A program made the translations under genes and the position numbers. The notes beneath the pieces were generated by a model that saw nothing but the letters and a program-made list of their open reading frames with translations, made no database searches and was not told where the DNA came from. From the NCBI GenBank assembly GCA_949152475.1, contig OX424566.1:34598423-34662422 (forward strand): a DNA stretch of 64,000 nt, given 5' to 3'. This DNA comes from Terebella lapidaria. Lineage: Eukaryota; Annelida; Polychaeta; Terebellida; Terebellidae. Shown piece by piece: positions 11,401-22,288 of the stretch. Position 1 is the stretch's first letter; each line of letters opens with the position of its first letter.

Positions 11401-14400
11401 TGGCAGAGGCCATCAGATCTGACAGGGAACAGGGCCTGATACCCTTCTTTGTAAGCTAATATCCCCAGAATGATGTTCGTGTGCCATTGATTAGTTATTC
11501 ATTCACATATTGTATCCTTATAATTTGACAGTGCGTGGCAACACTAGGAACAACACCCTCCTGTGCATTCGACAAACTGACAGAGATAGGACCAGTCTGT
11601 AAGAAAGCTTTCAAATCTAACCTGATATATTCACTAACATCGCTTTGTTACCATGAGCCGGTAAGCTATTGTCATGGTTTTCCGTCCATCGTTCATCCGT
11701 CCGATTCTGTAATATTTTTTCCCTATAATTTTCCTATAAATTTCCAAGAACATTCATTTTGTCAATGATGTTGAATATTGACATAAAAGTTTTATTGAAT
11801 CGTTTTCGACACAATTTCTATATTTGTCTGAAAATCCACTTTGAAACTTTGTCCTAAGTTTTGTGCATCTGAGTGATAGACCTTGAATCGGTTTGAAAGC
11901 CCTAATCATAGCCCCAAAAGCCCAGAATGAGCCGAAATGCATGATTTGGCCTCCGGGGACAGAACACGTAGAGCTCAATTTTTCATCATAAGAAAGTAGA
12001 AAGTAATGTAGGGTAGATCTTTTGGTGACCCAGAAATTGGTGAATCTTTTGGTAACTTTCAAGGTCAAGTTTCAAGGTCACGTCTAGTCCGAAATTTGTA
12101 GCTATGACTCTGCAGAAAAACAACTGTTTGTAGAGTTTGTAGTGTCAGTTAATAAATGTCCACCAGCCTATTAAAGCAATTTGAAAATCCTCAACAATAA
12201 TTTGTGTATGACTAGTACACAAATAGACGCTCTTCGAAAAACATCAAAATCTAATGAGAAATGCGACCTACAGACCGTTCACAATGAATTGACTGAGGGC
12301 GAGTGTCGATCGCGAGACCATTATAACACTGAAGTGTGTTGCAGGAAGCAATCTGTCAAATACGAGCAGGAATGCTATTGAGTTGATGGAATCAGTGAAT
12401 GTCTTACCCAATGCCCAGGTCAAGAGGAAGGTATCTGGCTGCACATTGACGCAGCGTACGCAGGGTCTGCCTTCATCTGTCCCGAGTTCAGACATCTCAT
12501 GGACGGCATACAGGTGAACATTACAGCCGTGAAATTATAGACTGTAAAATGAGGCTTTTTTGTGCCAATTTTACATGGAACGGTTTACACATTCGACATA
12601 ATTATGTTCGTATCACGTAAATACATACATGGCAATACAAACATTAGACACACTTTTTACCAAATTGTATTATATCGCAGTGTTGTAAATTGCCATACTG
12701 ATATTTCCCATTAGCTTGTTGATTCCTTTAACTTCAACCCTCACAAGTGGATGTTGGTGACACACGAATGCAGCGCTCTGTGGTAGGAATATAGTTGAAC
12801 AGTTATGCCTAACATCACTGTCTAGCATATAAATCTATTATTAGGTATTTTACAAGATTAAGTAATAAAGTGGACACATATTGCATTTTGTTGGCAGGAG
12901 ACTATCTCTATTAAAGCACTTCAGTGTAAAATTTCGAAAAGATATTCGTTTCTTTCATCTCAGGTTCAAAAACTCGACACACGTTGTTCAAGCATTTAAT
13001 GTGGACCCAGTGTATCTGAAGTACGCGAAACAGAATCAAATGCCAGACTACAGGGTAAAAATACACATGAATACATTGGAATATGTACTCAGACGATTCA
13101 ATCATTGACTGTAAAATTATAATGTTTATGGTGTGGTGTGTGTAGGTATACTTTTGAACATATTAATAAATATAAATCTTCAGTCTTCTCGAGGCTGTTT
13201 TTTTTTCGTTTTTGCTAGTGTGTTGTGATACTCAATCGATGACACTTATCAAATTGAGTATATTTTTCCCTGGCTGCAGCACTGGACCATACCCTTGGGG
13301 CGGAGGTTCAGAGCTCTCAAGCTGTGGTTCGTCATGAGGCTGTACGGGATCATGGGCATACAGAAACACATCAGAAAGGTTTGTACAGAATAAAGGGCAT
13401 ACAGAAACACATCAGAAAGGTTTGTACAGAATCACGGGCATACAGAAACACATCAGAAAGGTTTGTACAGGATCATGGGCACACAGAAACACATCAGAAA
13501 GGTTTGTACAGAATCATGCGCATACAGAGACCTATCAGAAAGGTTTACAGAATCACGGGCATACAGAGACACATCAGAAAGGTTTGTACATAATCATCGT
13601 CATACAGAAGAAACACAGCAGAGATATTTGTACAGAATCATCGTCCTACAGAAACACATCAGACAGGTTCGTTCGTGTTGTCGGCAAGGCATATATTTGG
13701 TAACTGTCAGTATTTTTTTTTTTGTTCAGCACGTGGAGTTGGCCCACAAGTTTGAGGAGCTGGTTCGAGCAGACGACAGATTCACCATCACCAACAACGT
13801 CACCCTCGGTCTCGTCTGCTTCCGACTCAAGGTAGTTCTGCCATCTATTTAGAATACCCAGACAATACCCATTAATTCAATTATTCAACTGCTTCCACGT
13901 GAAGTACTTTGGATTGGGTTTCTACTGGATCAGGCGATGTATCAAGCACATTTTATTAGGTTACTGGACCTATAGTATGGCATGTAATGTCTATAAAGAA
14001 TCCGAGAACGGTGTAATTTTAGTTTCTTATCATTTTTCGAGCTTTTTTTCAAAATAATTTTTCAATTTTTCCAAGAACAATTCAGAAAGTTTTGGGATTT
14101 TTACTTCGAAAGATTCTCCTTGTGTATCTTTGTGACATGTACAAGTTTCGTTGCTTTGAATCGACAGTCTGCGTGTGGCGGCCATTTGGCTTTTCGACGG
14201 TTCGACAGAATGTTTTCCCCCCTAATCAAGTAACAATTTGTTTTAAACCATTCCCAGCATCCAACAAAGTTTTTAGCCATTGACATTTTTTTTTGGGGGG
14301 GGGGGGGGGGGGATTTCGTCCACTTTTTCCTTCATTATGGGAGCTGTGTGGAGTAAACTTCTAGAATAGTTCAAGATAGAGGTTAGATATCGGCACATTC

Positions 14401-16281
14401 GAACCGGAAACTATATATTGTATTCAGTGGTTGCCGTGATTTGACCTTCAGTGACCCAAGTAAGGTCAAGCCGGCCCTCTTATGTGTGAAAACGACAATT
14501 TTGGAATTCGGCGGCCATTTTCTCGAAATGTGTTTAGTAATCTTTTATCTAATTTATGCACAGGACTCTCCATATGTACCCCTGCGAGGTGTATAAGTGT
14601 CATTGTTCTTGAACAGTCGGTTTGCCTGTGGCGGATATTTTAATTTTCCGACTATTTGGAGAAAAAAAATGATTTGGTTCATAATTAGGTCAATATCTAT
14701 TTTGAGTCATTTCCAGCCAAAAAAATCGCTTTCCATATTTTATTAGCTTTTCATTTTCTTTTCTCTTCATAATGGGGAACTGTGTGTAGTAGACTCCTAG
14801 AATACATCAATATAGAGCTTAAATATCAAAAGATTCAAAAGGGGTGTCACATATAGTGATTCAAGTGGTGATCTTGAATTTGACTTTAAAGCTGCTGCCT
14901 TCGAATGTATGCAATATTTTTTTTTCAACACCAACTTTTGTTAACCACATCTAATGCAATATAACAAAAGGTGTGCTCAATGATTTTGACGAGTACAGTC
15001 CGTCCGAATTGTCTTCTCATCCGTTTTAGTGCCCATTTTGTACCGGTTTTGTAAATAAACAAACGAAATGTATCCATCAAACCCGAATGTAAACAAATGC
15101 TCAAGTCGCGCTTAAAAATCCACATCGAGTACATTTTCCAGTTCGTAGGTGCATGTATAGTGTAGTTATGAGAGAATAATCAGTGATATACCATGATGTG
15201 CGTGGAATTTTCAGTTTATCTCGCATCTCTAAGCTTTATTTACATCTGCGTGTGATGGACACAGTTTCTGTAATTAAGGGAGAATCGCTCGTTCAAATGA
15301 GCACAATTTCCCTGAGGACTGGTTATTTTCATTACATTTGATGTGAGTATCTTTCATTCAGTTAGTTTAGCATGTTTAATATGAAATCTAGTTTTCGAAA
15401 ATATATTGACTGGTTTCGAAGGCAGCTGCTTTAATTAAACTTGAAAGGTAGAAAAGTGCCTAAGTGTCATTCGTGGTGTGGGACGGAGTTAAGCTGAAAA
15501 GCAATACTAGCGTTTTCTCTTTAAACTAATGTTCAACAAGAAAAAGCGAGTCGCACTTACCCCATGGCGTGAAGCTGAAAAGAAATACTAACTGTATAAC
15601 ATACCCCTATCGATATAGTTATTATTATTTTTATTATTATTATTGCAGGACAAATGTAACGAAATCAATGCACAACTACTGGAGAATATCAACAGCGATA
15701 GGAGGATTCACATGGTTCCGGCCCAATCCAAGAATGTATATTACCTCCGCTTTGTCATCTGTTCTTCCAAGTCCGAGGAGGCAGATATCGAATACTCCTG
15801 GAGCGTCATCAAAGAGCTGGCCTCGGACATCCTAGCTCAGTCCAGAGGGGCAGCTACTGGTCTTACTAACGGCATAGCTAACGGTCTTACCAACGGGACA
15901 ACAAACGGTCTTACTAACGTGACAGTCAACGGTTTTACCAACGGGACAGAAAACGGTCATACCAACGGGACAGCCAATAATTTTACCAACGGGTCAGCAA
16001 ACGGCCTTACCAACGGGACAGCCAACGGTTTTAGTAACGGGACAGCCAACGGTCTTACCAACGGGACAGCCAACGGTCTTACCAACGGGACAGCAAACGG
16101 TCTTACCAACGGGACAGCCAACGGTCTTACCAACGGGACAGCCAACGGTCTTACCAACGAGACAGCAAACGGTTTTACTAACGGGACAGCCAACGGTCTT
16201 ACCAACGGGACAGCCAACGGTCTTACCAACGGGACAGCAAACGGTCTCACTAACGGCTCGTCACACAGCACTGGGGTATAA
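8492..16281 (+). CDS. DDC: Aromatic-L-amino-acid decarboxylase (DDC-like), 12 coding exons
   Basis: PLP-dependent group II decarboxylase that turns L-DOPA, 5-HTP or related aromatic amino acids into amines in the cytosol. Coding exons: 8492-8692, 10231-10344, 10521-10634, 10863-10997, 11307-11450, 11532-11598, 12419-12513, 12715-12782, 12964-13054, 13280-13378, 13730-13831, 15649-16281. All joins are GT-AG and keep frame, giving 620 residues. The start fits the family ([10 protein letters not shown]; human MNASEFRRRG). Visible landmarks are SPACTELE in exon 3, [10 protein letters not shown] (His190), [11 protein letters not shown] (Asp269), NPHKW (Lys301, the PLP lysine) and DPVYLK (Tyr330, the loop tyrosine of true decarboxylases, replaced by Phe in the aldehyde-forming relatives). 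NPHKW rather than NPSKW argues against histidine decarboxylase. The core ends near residue 479, the human length. It is followed by 17 octapeptide repeats. Tyrosine decarboxylase specificity cannot be excluded. Confidence 0.93.
8755..9330 (+). repeat. Diverged AGGTCA-family element in DDC intron 1
   Basis: TACCTATTGGGATGGCGTTG followed by CGTCCGTCATCTGTCGTCC (8955-9000) matches the 5' part of the element at 32380. Downstream GTGACCTTGAATTTGGCC and AAAATGCGGCCATTTTCGAC blocks also match. Ends are eroded, so the copy is older than the one in FMO copy 2. Confidence 0.5.
9459..9546 (+). repeat. 40-bp minisatellite, about two copies
   Basis: GTGCAAACGTTCCCACTGCC and TTGCAAACATTCCCGCCGCC alternate, each half being a variant of the other (20 + 20 bp). 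It lies in DDC intron 1. Confidence 0.8.
11655..12110 (+). repeat. Diverged AGGTCA-family sequence in DDC intron 6
   Basis: The start resembles the family's CCGTCCATCGTTCATCCGTCC segment (about 11682-11705). The end carries TTTCAAGGTCAAGTTTCAAGG and GTCACGTC near 12055-12085. Borders are unclear. Confidence 0.4.
13338..13665 (+). repeat. 41-bp minisatellite spanning the DDC exon 10 splice donor
   Basis: Eight tandem copies of a unit of about 41 bp. The first is the last 38 bases of exon 10 (coding [13 protein letters not shown]) plus the first intron bases GTT. Later copies keep GGGCATACAGAAACACATC and AGAAAGGTTTGTAC with growing divergence. At least four further copies therefore keep an intact AGAAAG|GTTTGT donor. 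Because 41 is not a multiple of three, use of a later donor would shift the frame. Confidence 0.93.
13956..14885 (+). repeat. AGGTCA-family element in DDC intron 11
   Basis: It begins TTAGGTTACTGGACCTATAG, matching the 5' end TTAGGTTACCGGACCTATGG of the element at 32380. The CGGCCATTT-TTTTCGAC blocks and the GTCAAGCCGG region fit a diverged copy. It runs up to the TTAA of the next MITE. The 3' end is not identified. Confidence 0.6.
14890..15430 (+). mobile_element. TTAA MITE, copy 1 (DDC intron 11)
   Basis: A 541-bp element with inverted ends (AGCTGCTGCCTTCGAA / TTCGAAGGCAGCTGCT), flanked by TTAA on both sides (14886-14889, 15431-15434). A close copy lies at 33994-34532 in FMO copy 2. TTAA duplications are made by piggyBac and Kolobok transposases, so a family of that kind is inferred. 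There is no transposase ORF. Confidence 0.85.
15856..16263 (+). repeat. 24-bp coding minisatellite (DDC tail)
   Basis: Seventeen units of 24 bp encode octapeptides of type NGLTNGTA, fused in frame to the end of the decarboxylase core. The central units are nearly identical, while the first six differ more (NVTV, NGTE, NNFT). The opposite strand also stays open. NGT and NGS match the N-glycosylation pattern, but the enzyme has no signal peptide. Confidence 0.95.
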
Positions 16282-17373
16282 AGAGAGGACTTTCTTGGCC
16301 GTGAAAATCGTCCTCTACGCAACTATTTCTATTTCTGCAGGTTACTTCTCATGCATGAATCTGTATGTTCTCGCTTTCAGGCGTTGTATTGATTAAATGT
16401 GTTCATTGGATTTCAGAATTCAACCGTTATGATATGTATATGCGGCATTTATGATAGTGGTTGTTCATATGTTGAGTGTATGTGAGATATCACACTCCTG
16501 ACCAAATCACGGCGGTATTTGGTATAAATCGAGGGCCGTCAGCATTTCTAGACTTGAGTATAGGAGGGTGACATTTTATATAAACCCTATCGTACGTTTT
16601 TTTTTTTTTTTATTCAAATCTTCATATTGTTCTTTGATATAACGTTATCTACGTCTGATGTCACCCCCAAGGGCTTTATGGGATTAACTGAATAAAATCC
16701 ATAATTGTACGCCGCACATTTTTGTTGCAATGCAATTCTGTTCTCCGCGGACACTGGAAAGAGGAGTTTGTCCATGCGTAAAGTGACTGGTAGGTCTACC
16801 AAGTTAGGACCAAGGACCATTTCGTTGTTCTTGGTTGTTATCTCATTCGTACCCGGTGACTGCACATGTTAATGCTTGTTTCAATTGTGTTGTGTAAAGT
16901 TTATATGATTGTTGTAGTATAATTTCAAGGGTTATATACCTCGAGATTATGTGTGCATCGATATTGATTGATACAATTTTGAAACTGGTGGTAGAATAAC
17001 ACTTCTCGTAGAAAGAGCTTTCAATAATGTTTCATGAAATTTATGGCTATGAATATGTGTACAAAGAGCTAAAATAACATATGATTTTATGGATATATAT
17101 GGATACGTACGCGGATCGGAATCCACCTATCCAGGCGCCCTGTTTACTATTTACTCTATATTTACTCGAATAGCCATGAACAACCATAAATATCCTGTGT
17201 AAACTTGTGATATATTTCATGTATAGTAATAATGTCTCAAGTATTGTTTACCCCGAAGGTGTATGTTTGATGGCAAAATGTGTGGAAAGAACATAGTGCC
17301 AAAAAATAGCGTGTACAACCCACTGTGAAAAAATACCTTGATTTGGAAGAAAAACAATTTCTATTTCAATAAA
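16282..17373 (+). other. Probable DDC 3' UTR
   Basis: No coding exon is recognised between the DDC stop and the AATAAA at 17368-17373, the first canonical poly(A) signal noted downstream. An open minus-strand frame of 83 codons at 16614-16865 matches nothing I know and is probably chance. The length (about 1.1 kb) is plausible for a 3' UTR. Confidence 0.4.
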
Positions 17374-18554
17374 CTTTGTTTCAAACAACTAGAATGGTGT
17401 TGATCACTCCATATCTACATCAACACCATTTCCTTTCCTTTTGGAACTGTGTTTTGACATTGGAAACCTTGGAGCGTGTAGAATTCCTCGTGACTATATG
17501 ACTATCACGGGCGGCAGTAGAGAGAACGGCAGTACTGGCTGTTTTGCTCAGAAGCCCAATGATGAGAGATATTCAGTCTGACACAGATCATGTATGCATT
17601 CATGCATACAAACCTGCATACATCCACTACTGCGCCTCAGTGCGGCAGTACCCGTGAAGTCTCTCTTGGAGACATACCCTTGTAGTCTATGGTGTCTTGT
17701 GCTGTGGCACGAATGTGTCTTATTTCACGAGCACGGCTGGCTCTCCAGGTTCTCAAACTGGATCTGTTCTTGTTTGTTCCTCTGTTCCTGTTCTCGTAAC
17801 CTTTCTGTTGGAATTCACGATCCTCGCCTGGTTCTGTTTTGAACAATGGGATTCGAACTGTGTCGGTTGAGTAGTTCTTGGACCGTCTTTCATGTAGTTA
17901 AATGAGATGTGGCACGTTAGTCAGCAAGGAAGACTCGCTGTTTCCAAAGGTTTCCTTTCTCATACACAACTCAGGTTTGCTTCAAATTTCTCACCAGACG
18001 TTGAACTTCGCCGTTTGATCATGACTATTTTTGTGTCACTTGTCAATGATCAAAACCAGTTTGCTGGGAGTACTTGACAAAATCCTCAGTGTTGGATTGT
18101 AGGTTATTGTATGTTATGGTTTCTTTGGTGTTCCAAATCTCCCTCAAAGAACATATTCTGTCTTTTGTCAAATACTAAATGCTGGTTAGTATTTTTTTTC
18201 AATTACTGAACGTTGTTTGGTCAATTTTTTTTCAAATACAGAATACTGATTGGTGAATTTCACTGCTGCAATAAAAACCCTGCAGCATGCGGTGCCACAC
18301 ATCGCGTAGTGCTGCAAATCGTTGCTAGAGACCACAAATGTATGCGGCCACAAGAGTACGAATACTACTAGTATGTCCCATAACCATCTATCACAAAAAT
18401 ATAATGTAGGGTTCGGTGACCCCACGATAAAGAGGTATACCCCATTACTGGAGTGTCGCCGAATGTCTTATAAATCCGCCCACACTGCAGCATCATAACC
18501 GTGGTGTCACTACTCGCGCACACCACGTCATAACGCTACAATAACAACATATTA
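17374..18554. other. No gene seen
   Basis: Intergenic sequence without a recognisable exon or transposase. Open frames are short and do not resemble any family I know. Confidence 0.5.
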
Positions 18555-18613
18555 CATGTACGTCATAACCACGTGATGACATCATGTGACATAACCACGT
18601 GACATAACCACCG
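18555..18613 (+). promoter_or_regulatory. Clustered CATAACCACGTG motifs
   Basis: GTCATAACCACGTG, GACATAACCACGTG and GACATAACCACC follow each other within 60 bases. Two contain a perfect E-box CACGTG, and a TGACATCATGTGAC stretch lies between them. No gene starts close by, so a regulatory role is only a possibility. Confidence 0.35.
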
Positions 18614-18934
18614 CTGGGGCGCCACTTGTCCTTAGCAACCGTTTGGTTCAAACAATGCCACTAGCCGTCGCTAGAGTATCATATTGACCACTCCCTTGTT
18701 GTGTAATGGAATGTCTTCGGCCTGTTGTAGAATAAGATTGTTCTATGTATAAGGGCAAAGTATCATATGAAGCATACTCAACTTTAATGATTGTTGGCTG
18801 CAATGAAATATAATTTGTTACTTTGAGGGTATCGTTGCTGCTAAGTGGGGGCTAGAACCAGTTAATTGCGGCGCAGATATTAACCCATACAAGCATTTTG
18901 TTGGACCTCTCCTTTTCCTGATACATGTTGTTCC

Positions 18935-19230
18935 ACTTATGTATGAATGTAAGTATCAATCTATTACCACAAATACAGTAGATTTTGATGATGCCAACAA
19001 CAAACGTAAAATACAACATTTTGCAATAGAAACAAAGCCCGACCAAATAGTTAATCCAAAGACACACTGGCGTCATCAGGGGCAGACAGTGTGTTAAATG
19101 TAGTTGTTTCTACTGTACACCTGATGGAATTAGTATACAACTGCCCAACAACCTATGAAAATATTTTAGAAATCCGAAACAAACCCCATGGAACAGATAT
19201 ATGACAAGTACATAAGTACCTAATATGTGT
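18935..19230 (-). repeat. Dispersed repeat, copy B (inverted)
   Basis: Reverse complement of the repeat at 3675-3965, with the same order of blocks (GTAAGTATCAATCTATTACC, then AAACGTAAAATACAACATTT, then AGACACACTGG). With the partial copy at 19440-19600 it forms a local head-to-head inverted pair. Confidence 0.75.
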
Positions 19231-19242
19231 TGTCCCACATAA

Positions 19243-19273
19243 GTGCGATTCCTTGAAAAGCAAGGAATCGCAC
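19243..19273. repeat. Perfect 13-bp hairpin
   Basis: GTGCGATTCCTTG and CAAGGAATCGCAC are perfect inverted arms around a 5-base loop (AAAAG). A second, weaker inverted pair (CTTCATG / CATGAAG) follows at about 19288-19318. It lies between two inverted dispersed repeats. Confidence 0.85.
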
Positions 19274-19439
19274 GTTCTTTCCCTTCATGAAATAAGCCAG
19301 AAGTTCCATGAAGTAAGGAGTTCCTCAAGAACTAAGCCAGAAAAAAGGAAAATACTACACAAAATTGCTTGTCATAAAACAGAGATGTTGAGACTGTGAT
19401 TTGTTTTAACCTTTCACTGTCTTGTCGCACTTGTTTGTT

Positions 19440-19600
19440 GCATTGGACGTTGATGTCTCATGACGACAGTGTGTCTTTGGATGAACTATTTGGGTCGTCC
19501 TCGTTTCTATTCCAAAACGTTGTATGATGCGTTTGTTATTGTCATCATCAAAATCTAATACGTCTTAGTGGTAAGAGATTGATACTTACCATCTGTAGCG
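19440..19600 (+). repeat. Dispersed repeat, copy C (partial)
   Basis: CAGTGTGTCTTTGGATGAAC followed by TATTTGGGTCG and ending AGAGATTGATACTTACC matches copies A and B, more diverged. Confidence 0.7.
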
Positions 19601-19812
19601 TGCTCCTCACACGGTTTTCTGATGAAACCATTCTGAGTATCCACATAAATGCATGTATTTGTGTATGTAATCGTCTGTACATGTGTAATCCATGCCTGGC
19701 TAACAACCACAGTTACCTCCACCTCTCTCTTCACGGACTTCAGGTCGTCAAAAGATTCCTTCCCCAATCTGTCACAGATAGTCCGAGCACTGTCCATGTT
19801 TGGACAAACCAA
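19590..19812 (-). other. Possible unrecognised exon
   Basis: An open minus-strand frame (MVCPNMDSARTICDRLGKES at its start) ends exactly at a strong donor: ACAGATG|GTAAGTATC at about 19590. The composition is varied and protein-like. I do not recognise the product, see no matching partner exons, and the donor lies inside a dispersed repeat, so chance is quite possible. Confidence 0.2.
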
Positions 19813-20129
19813 GCTGGTTCATGCACCGAAATAGTTGGAATGTAAAAAATGTATTTCAGTAACCAACAACTGTGGGTTTATCAGTGGTATGTGTTCGATA
19901 AGAATGTCACTGTTTATACTTACGTACATGACCAGAAGCACCATGGCGCTGTACTGCCACGCAGGACTGAAGTCAATTGAACTTCCGGGGATGACAGTGG
20001 AAGGGGAACATGGACTGGACATGATTGTCGCCACCCTATGAATGACTATCCATAGGCACTGAATCGTTTTCGACCCAAACATATTGAGCAACAGACAGTA
20101 CTCAACTCTGGAGACTTTGTATACATTAG

Positions 20130-20872
20130 CTCTCGCACAAAAAACATTTATAAGTATCTTGGTGAATTTTTTGGATGAACAGCTTGATTTTGAATACTGT
20201 GCACAAATATTGTTTGAATCAGCTGGTAGGGCACCTGGTGGATTAATCTAGAGGTATAGTCATCTGGAAGATGTAGGATTTGGTACATTTCAAAAACTGT
20301 ACATTAATATTGTTACTTCTATTAGTGATTATGCTGCAGTAAAATGGGGTTATAAAATTTCAGCTCTTGTATTAGTGTACAAAACAGGGCAATGTCACGC
20401 TATCCAGGGAAAACAGGAGAATATTCAAATTCACCTGTAGAAAAAAAGATTATGTGATGTATGTGCAGTTAGAGAAATAGAAGACGAATTCCACTTATCA
20501 TGCCCATTTTATTCGCATTTACCCGATATTCGTTTTATTAAAGTTAAATCACGTATTCCAGAATTTCTGATGAAAACTTGTTCATACTCCTACAAAAACG
20601 TCAAAAATATGTATTTTTTCAAATTTACTGCTGATGCATATCAAATTAGAGAAAAAAAACTTATATTGTTGACTTACTATCTATGTGATCCTGTGTCTGT
20701 GATATTTTTATGTTTTGTTCGTCTGTTAAACCATGCTACCATCTGTGTGTATCATTGTTTGAGCTATAGCGACCTCTGAAGCCCTGTGTGGCTGGAAGCA
20801 TTAGGTTTCTGCATGTGTTCTATTCCTGTATATATACATGCTTATGTCACTTTAATAAACAAGCTGAACTGA
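20130..20872 (+). pseudogene. LINE 3' end remnant
   Basis: The plus strand carries pieces of the C-terminal region of a non-LTR retrotransposon polyprotein: YKYLGEFFDEQLDFEYCAQ, then KKRLCDVCAVREIEDEFHL and SCPFYSHLPDIRF. The CxxC...H...C cluster followed by a hydrophobic segment is the usual ending of several LINE clades. Stops and a frame change separate the pieces. The copy is severely 5' truncated and ends close to TTTAATAAACAAGCTGAAC. Clade not assigned. Confidence 0.65.
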
Positions 20873-20879
20873 TTTGATC

Positions 20880-22070
20880 CAGGGAAACATCTTACAGCGA
20901 GGGAGGGACCAACCGATGATAATACTTACACAAACTTAACAGATTCAATCAGTTGTATATCCTGTAATTTGTATAGTTTCAGTGACTCAAACATACCATG
21001 GGTATGTTCACGATACCCTACGTTATTAACAACCCGTTGGCTTTAAAAACACTGTAAACAAACCAAAAGAGTCAGGGCCTTTGGGCAAATAACAGCCTAT
21101 TGGCAGATAACTCTGCAAACGAACTAGGAAATTCAGAGTATAGTCCAATGAGTTATGTGTTCCTGACAATTCCCTTTGGCTTCCCCCTTCATGGATCTTC
21201 TACAAACGTGTCATTTATTTAACAACATATCATGTATTCAGCCTCGCATCGGTCGGAATAGTGTGCAAATAAGACACCAGATTTTGATGTGTTCCTAGTT
21301 ATAATATATGTAGGCCTACATTTTTTATATAAATTACAAATCTCAATCTGAACAAATATTAGATCCGAATCTACAAGATATGTTGATAAACATTTTGTGC
21401 TTCAGATCAATTGCTCTAAACAAAAATTCAATTTACTCAATGTATAGCTTCGTAACGTAGTATAATTTATAATCCTGTAATTGAGAAAATCAAATATTCC
21501 CTATATTAACATTCTCGATAATACGTTTCATACATGATGCAATCAATTTTCTTTTGGATGGCCAGAGCCTGGATTTTTTTTTTCTTTTTATGAGGAGTTT
21601 TTTTCCGTCAAAAACTCGATGATTTGTTCACGAGCCATGACTGTATACAGATCATATTCAAACAAATCAAAATCAAGTTGCCTCAGTCATCACTGGAAGG
21701 GGTTGCAGCAGCTATATCCCAAGTATGGGAATAAATATGTTCCCAAATATGAATACAAATACGAATAAATACGTGGATCAGCAGGAAAACAGACAACTAT
21801 CAAACTACAGGCTACGTGCCCGCCCTTATAACACAACTGCTGGTCAGTCTTGTATTTTTTTCTAGTTTCCGAAATGAAAATATTTCCGGAATAAAAATAT
21901 TTTCAAAATCAGACACTTTATCTCACAAGCTGTCTGGTTCTATATTTAAGAAGAAAAAAAAAACATCACTGAAGAAAGCGTTATAAATATGCCCATGATC
22001 TATTATGGTCGTGTTAATTGATATCCCACGCACATATATAGAGAGACAAGTACGATAAGATATCTAGCAG
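20880..22070. other. No gene seen; AT-rich upstream region of FMO copy 1
   Basis: No exon or transposon could be identified. The last part is the distal upstream region of the first FMO. Confidence 0.5.
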
Positions 22071-22072
22071 AA

Positions 22073-22288
22073 TATTTATAAAAGCGGTCACTTAAAAATC
22101 AAGGTGCTAGATGGATCGTTCAGTTTCACTAGTGAGAACAACCGAGCAGTGAGGGGCACGTCGACAGATCCAAAACAAAACTGTCAGAATTATCGTGGCT
22201 TCCCCTGCGGTTCATGGTGTTGAACCTCGTACAAATCCAAGAGTCTGGTTCGTTCGAGTTTCATCTGTGGAGTCGAGCTTCTTTTCTG
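22073..22288 (+). promoter_or_regulatory. FMO copy 1 TATA box and 5' non-coding exon
   Basis: TATAAAAG at 22077-22084 is a good TATA box. The following sequence up to TTTTCTG|GTCAGT (donor at 22288/22289) aligns with the equivalent region before FMO copy 3, including the GAGTTTCATCTGTGGA-type block. The exon is inferred to start about 30 bases after the TATA box and to join an acceptor at 22540. Confidence 0.6.

Noticed and set aside
13324-13703. Protein with repeats [19 protein letters not shown]
   Set aside because: These frames are translations of the 41-bp minisatellite in three frames. Only the first copy is DDC exon 10.
8492-16281. Histidine decarboxylase as the identity of the split gene
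   Set aside because: The lysine motif is NPHKW, not NPSKW, and many stretches ([30 protein letters not shown]) agree better with DDC.
15957-16322. Long minus-strand open frame opposite the DDC tail (Pro/Leu/Val-rich repeats)
   Set aside because: It is the shadow of the 24-bp coding minisatellite, which stays open on both strands because the unit is a multiple of three without stops. The plus strand is in frame with the decarboxylase.
16614-16865. 83-codon minus-strand frame in the DDC 3' region
   Set aside because: No family resemblance, no splice context, and it overlaps the probable 3' UTR.
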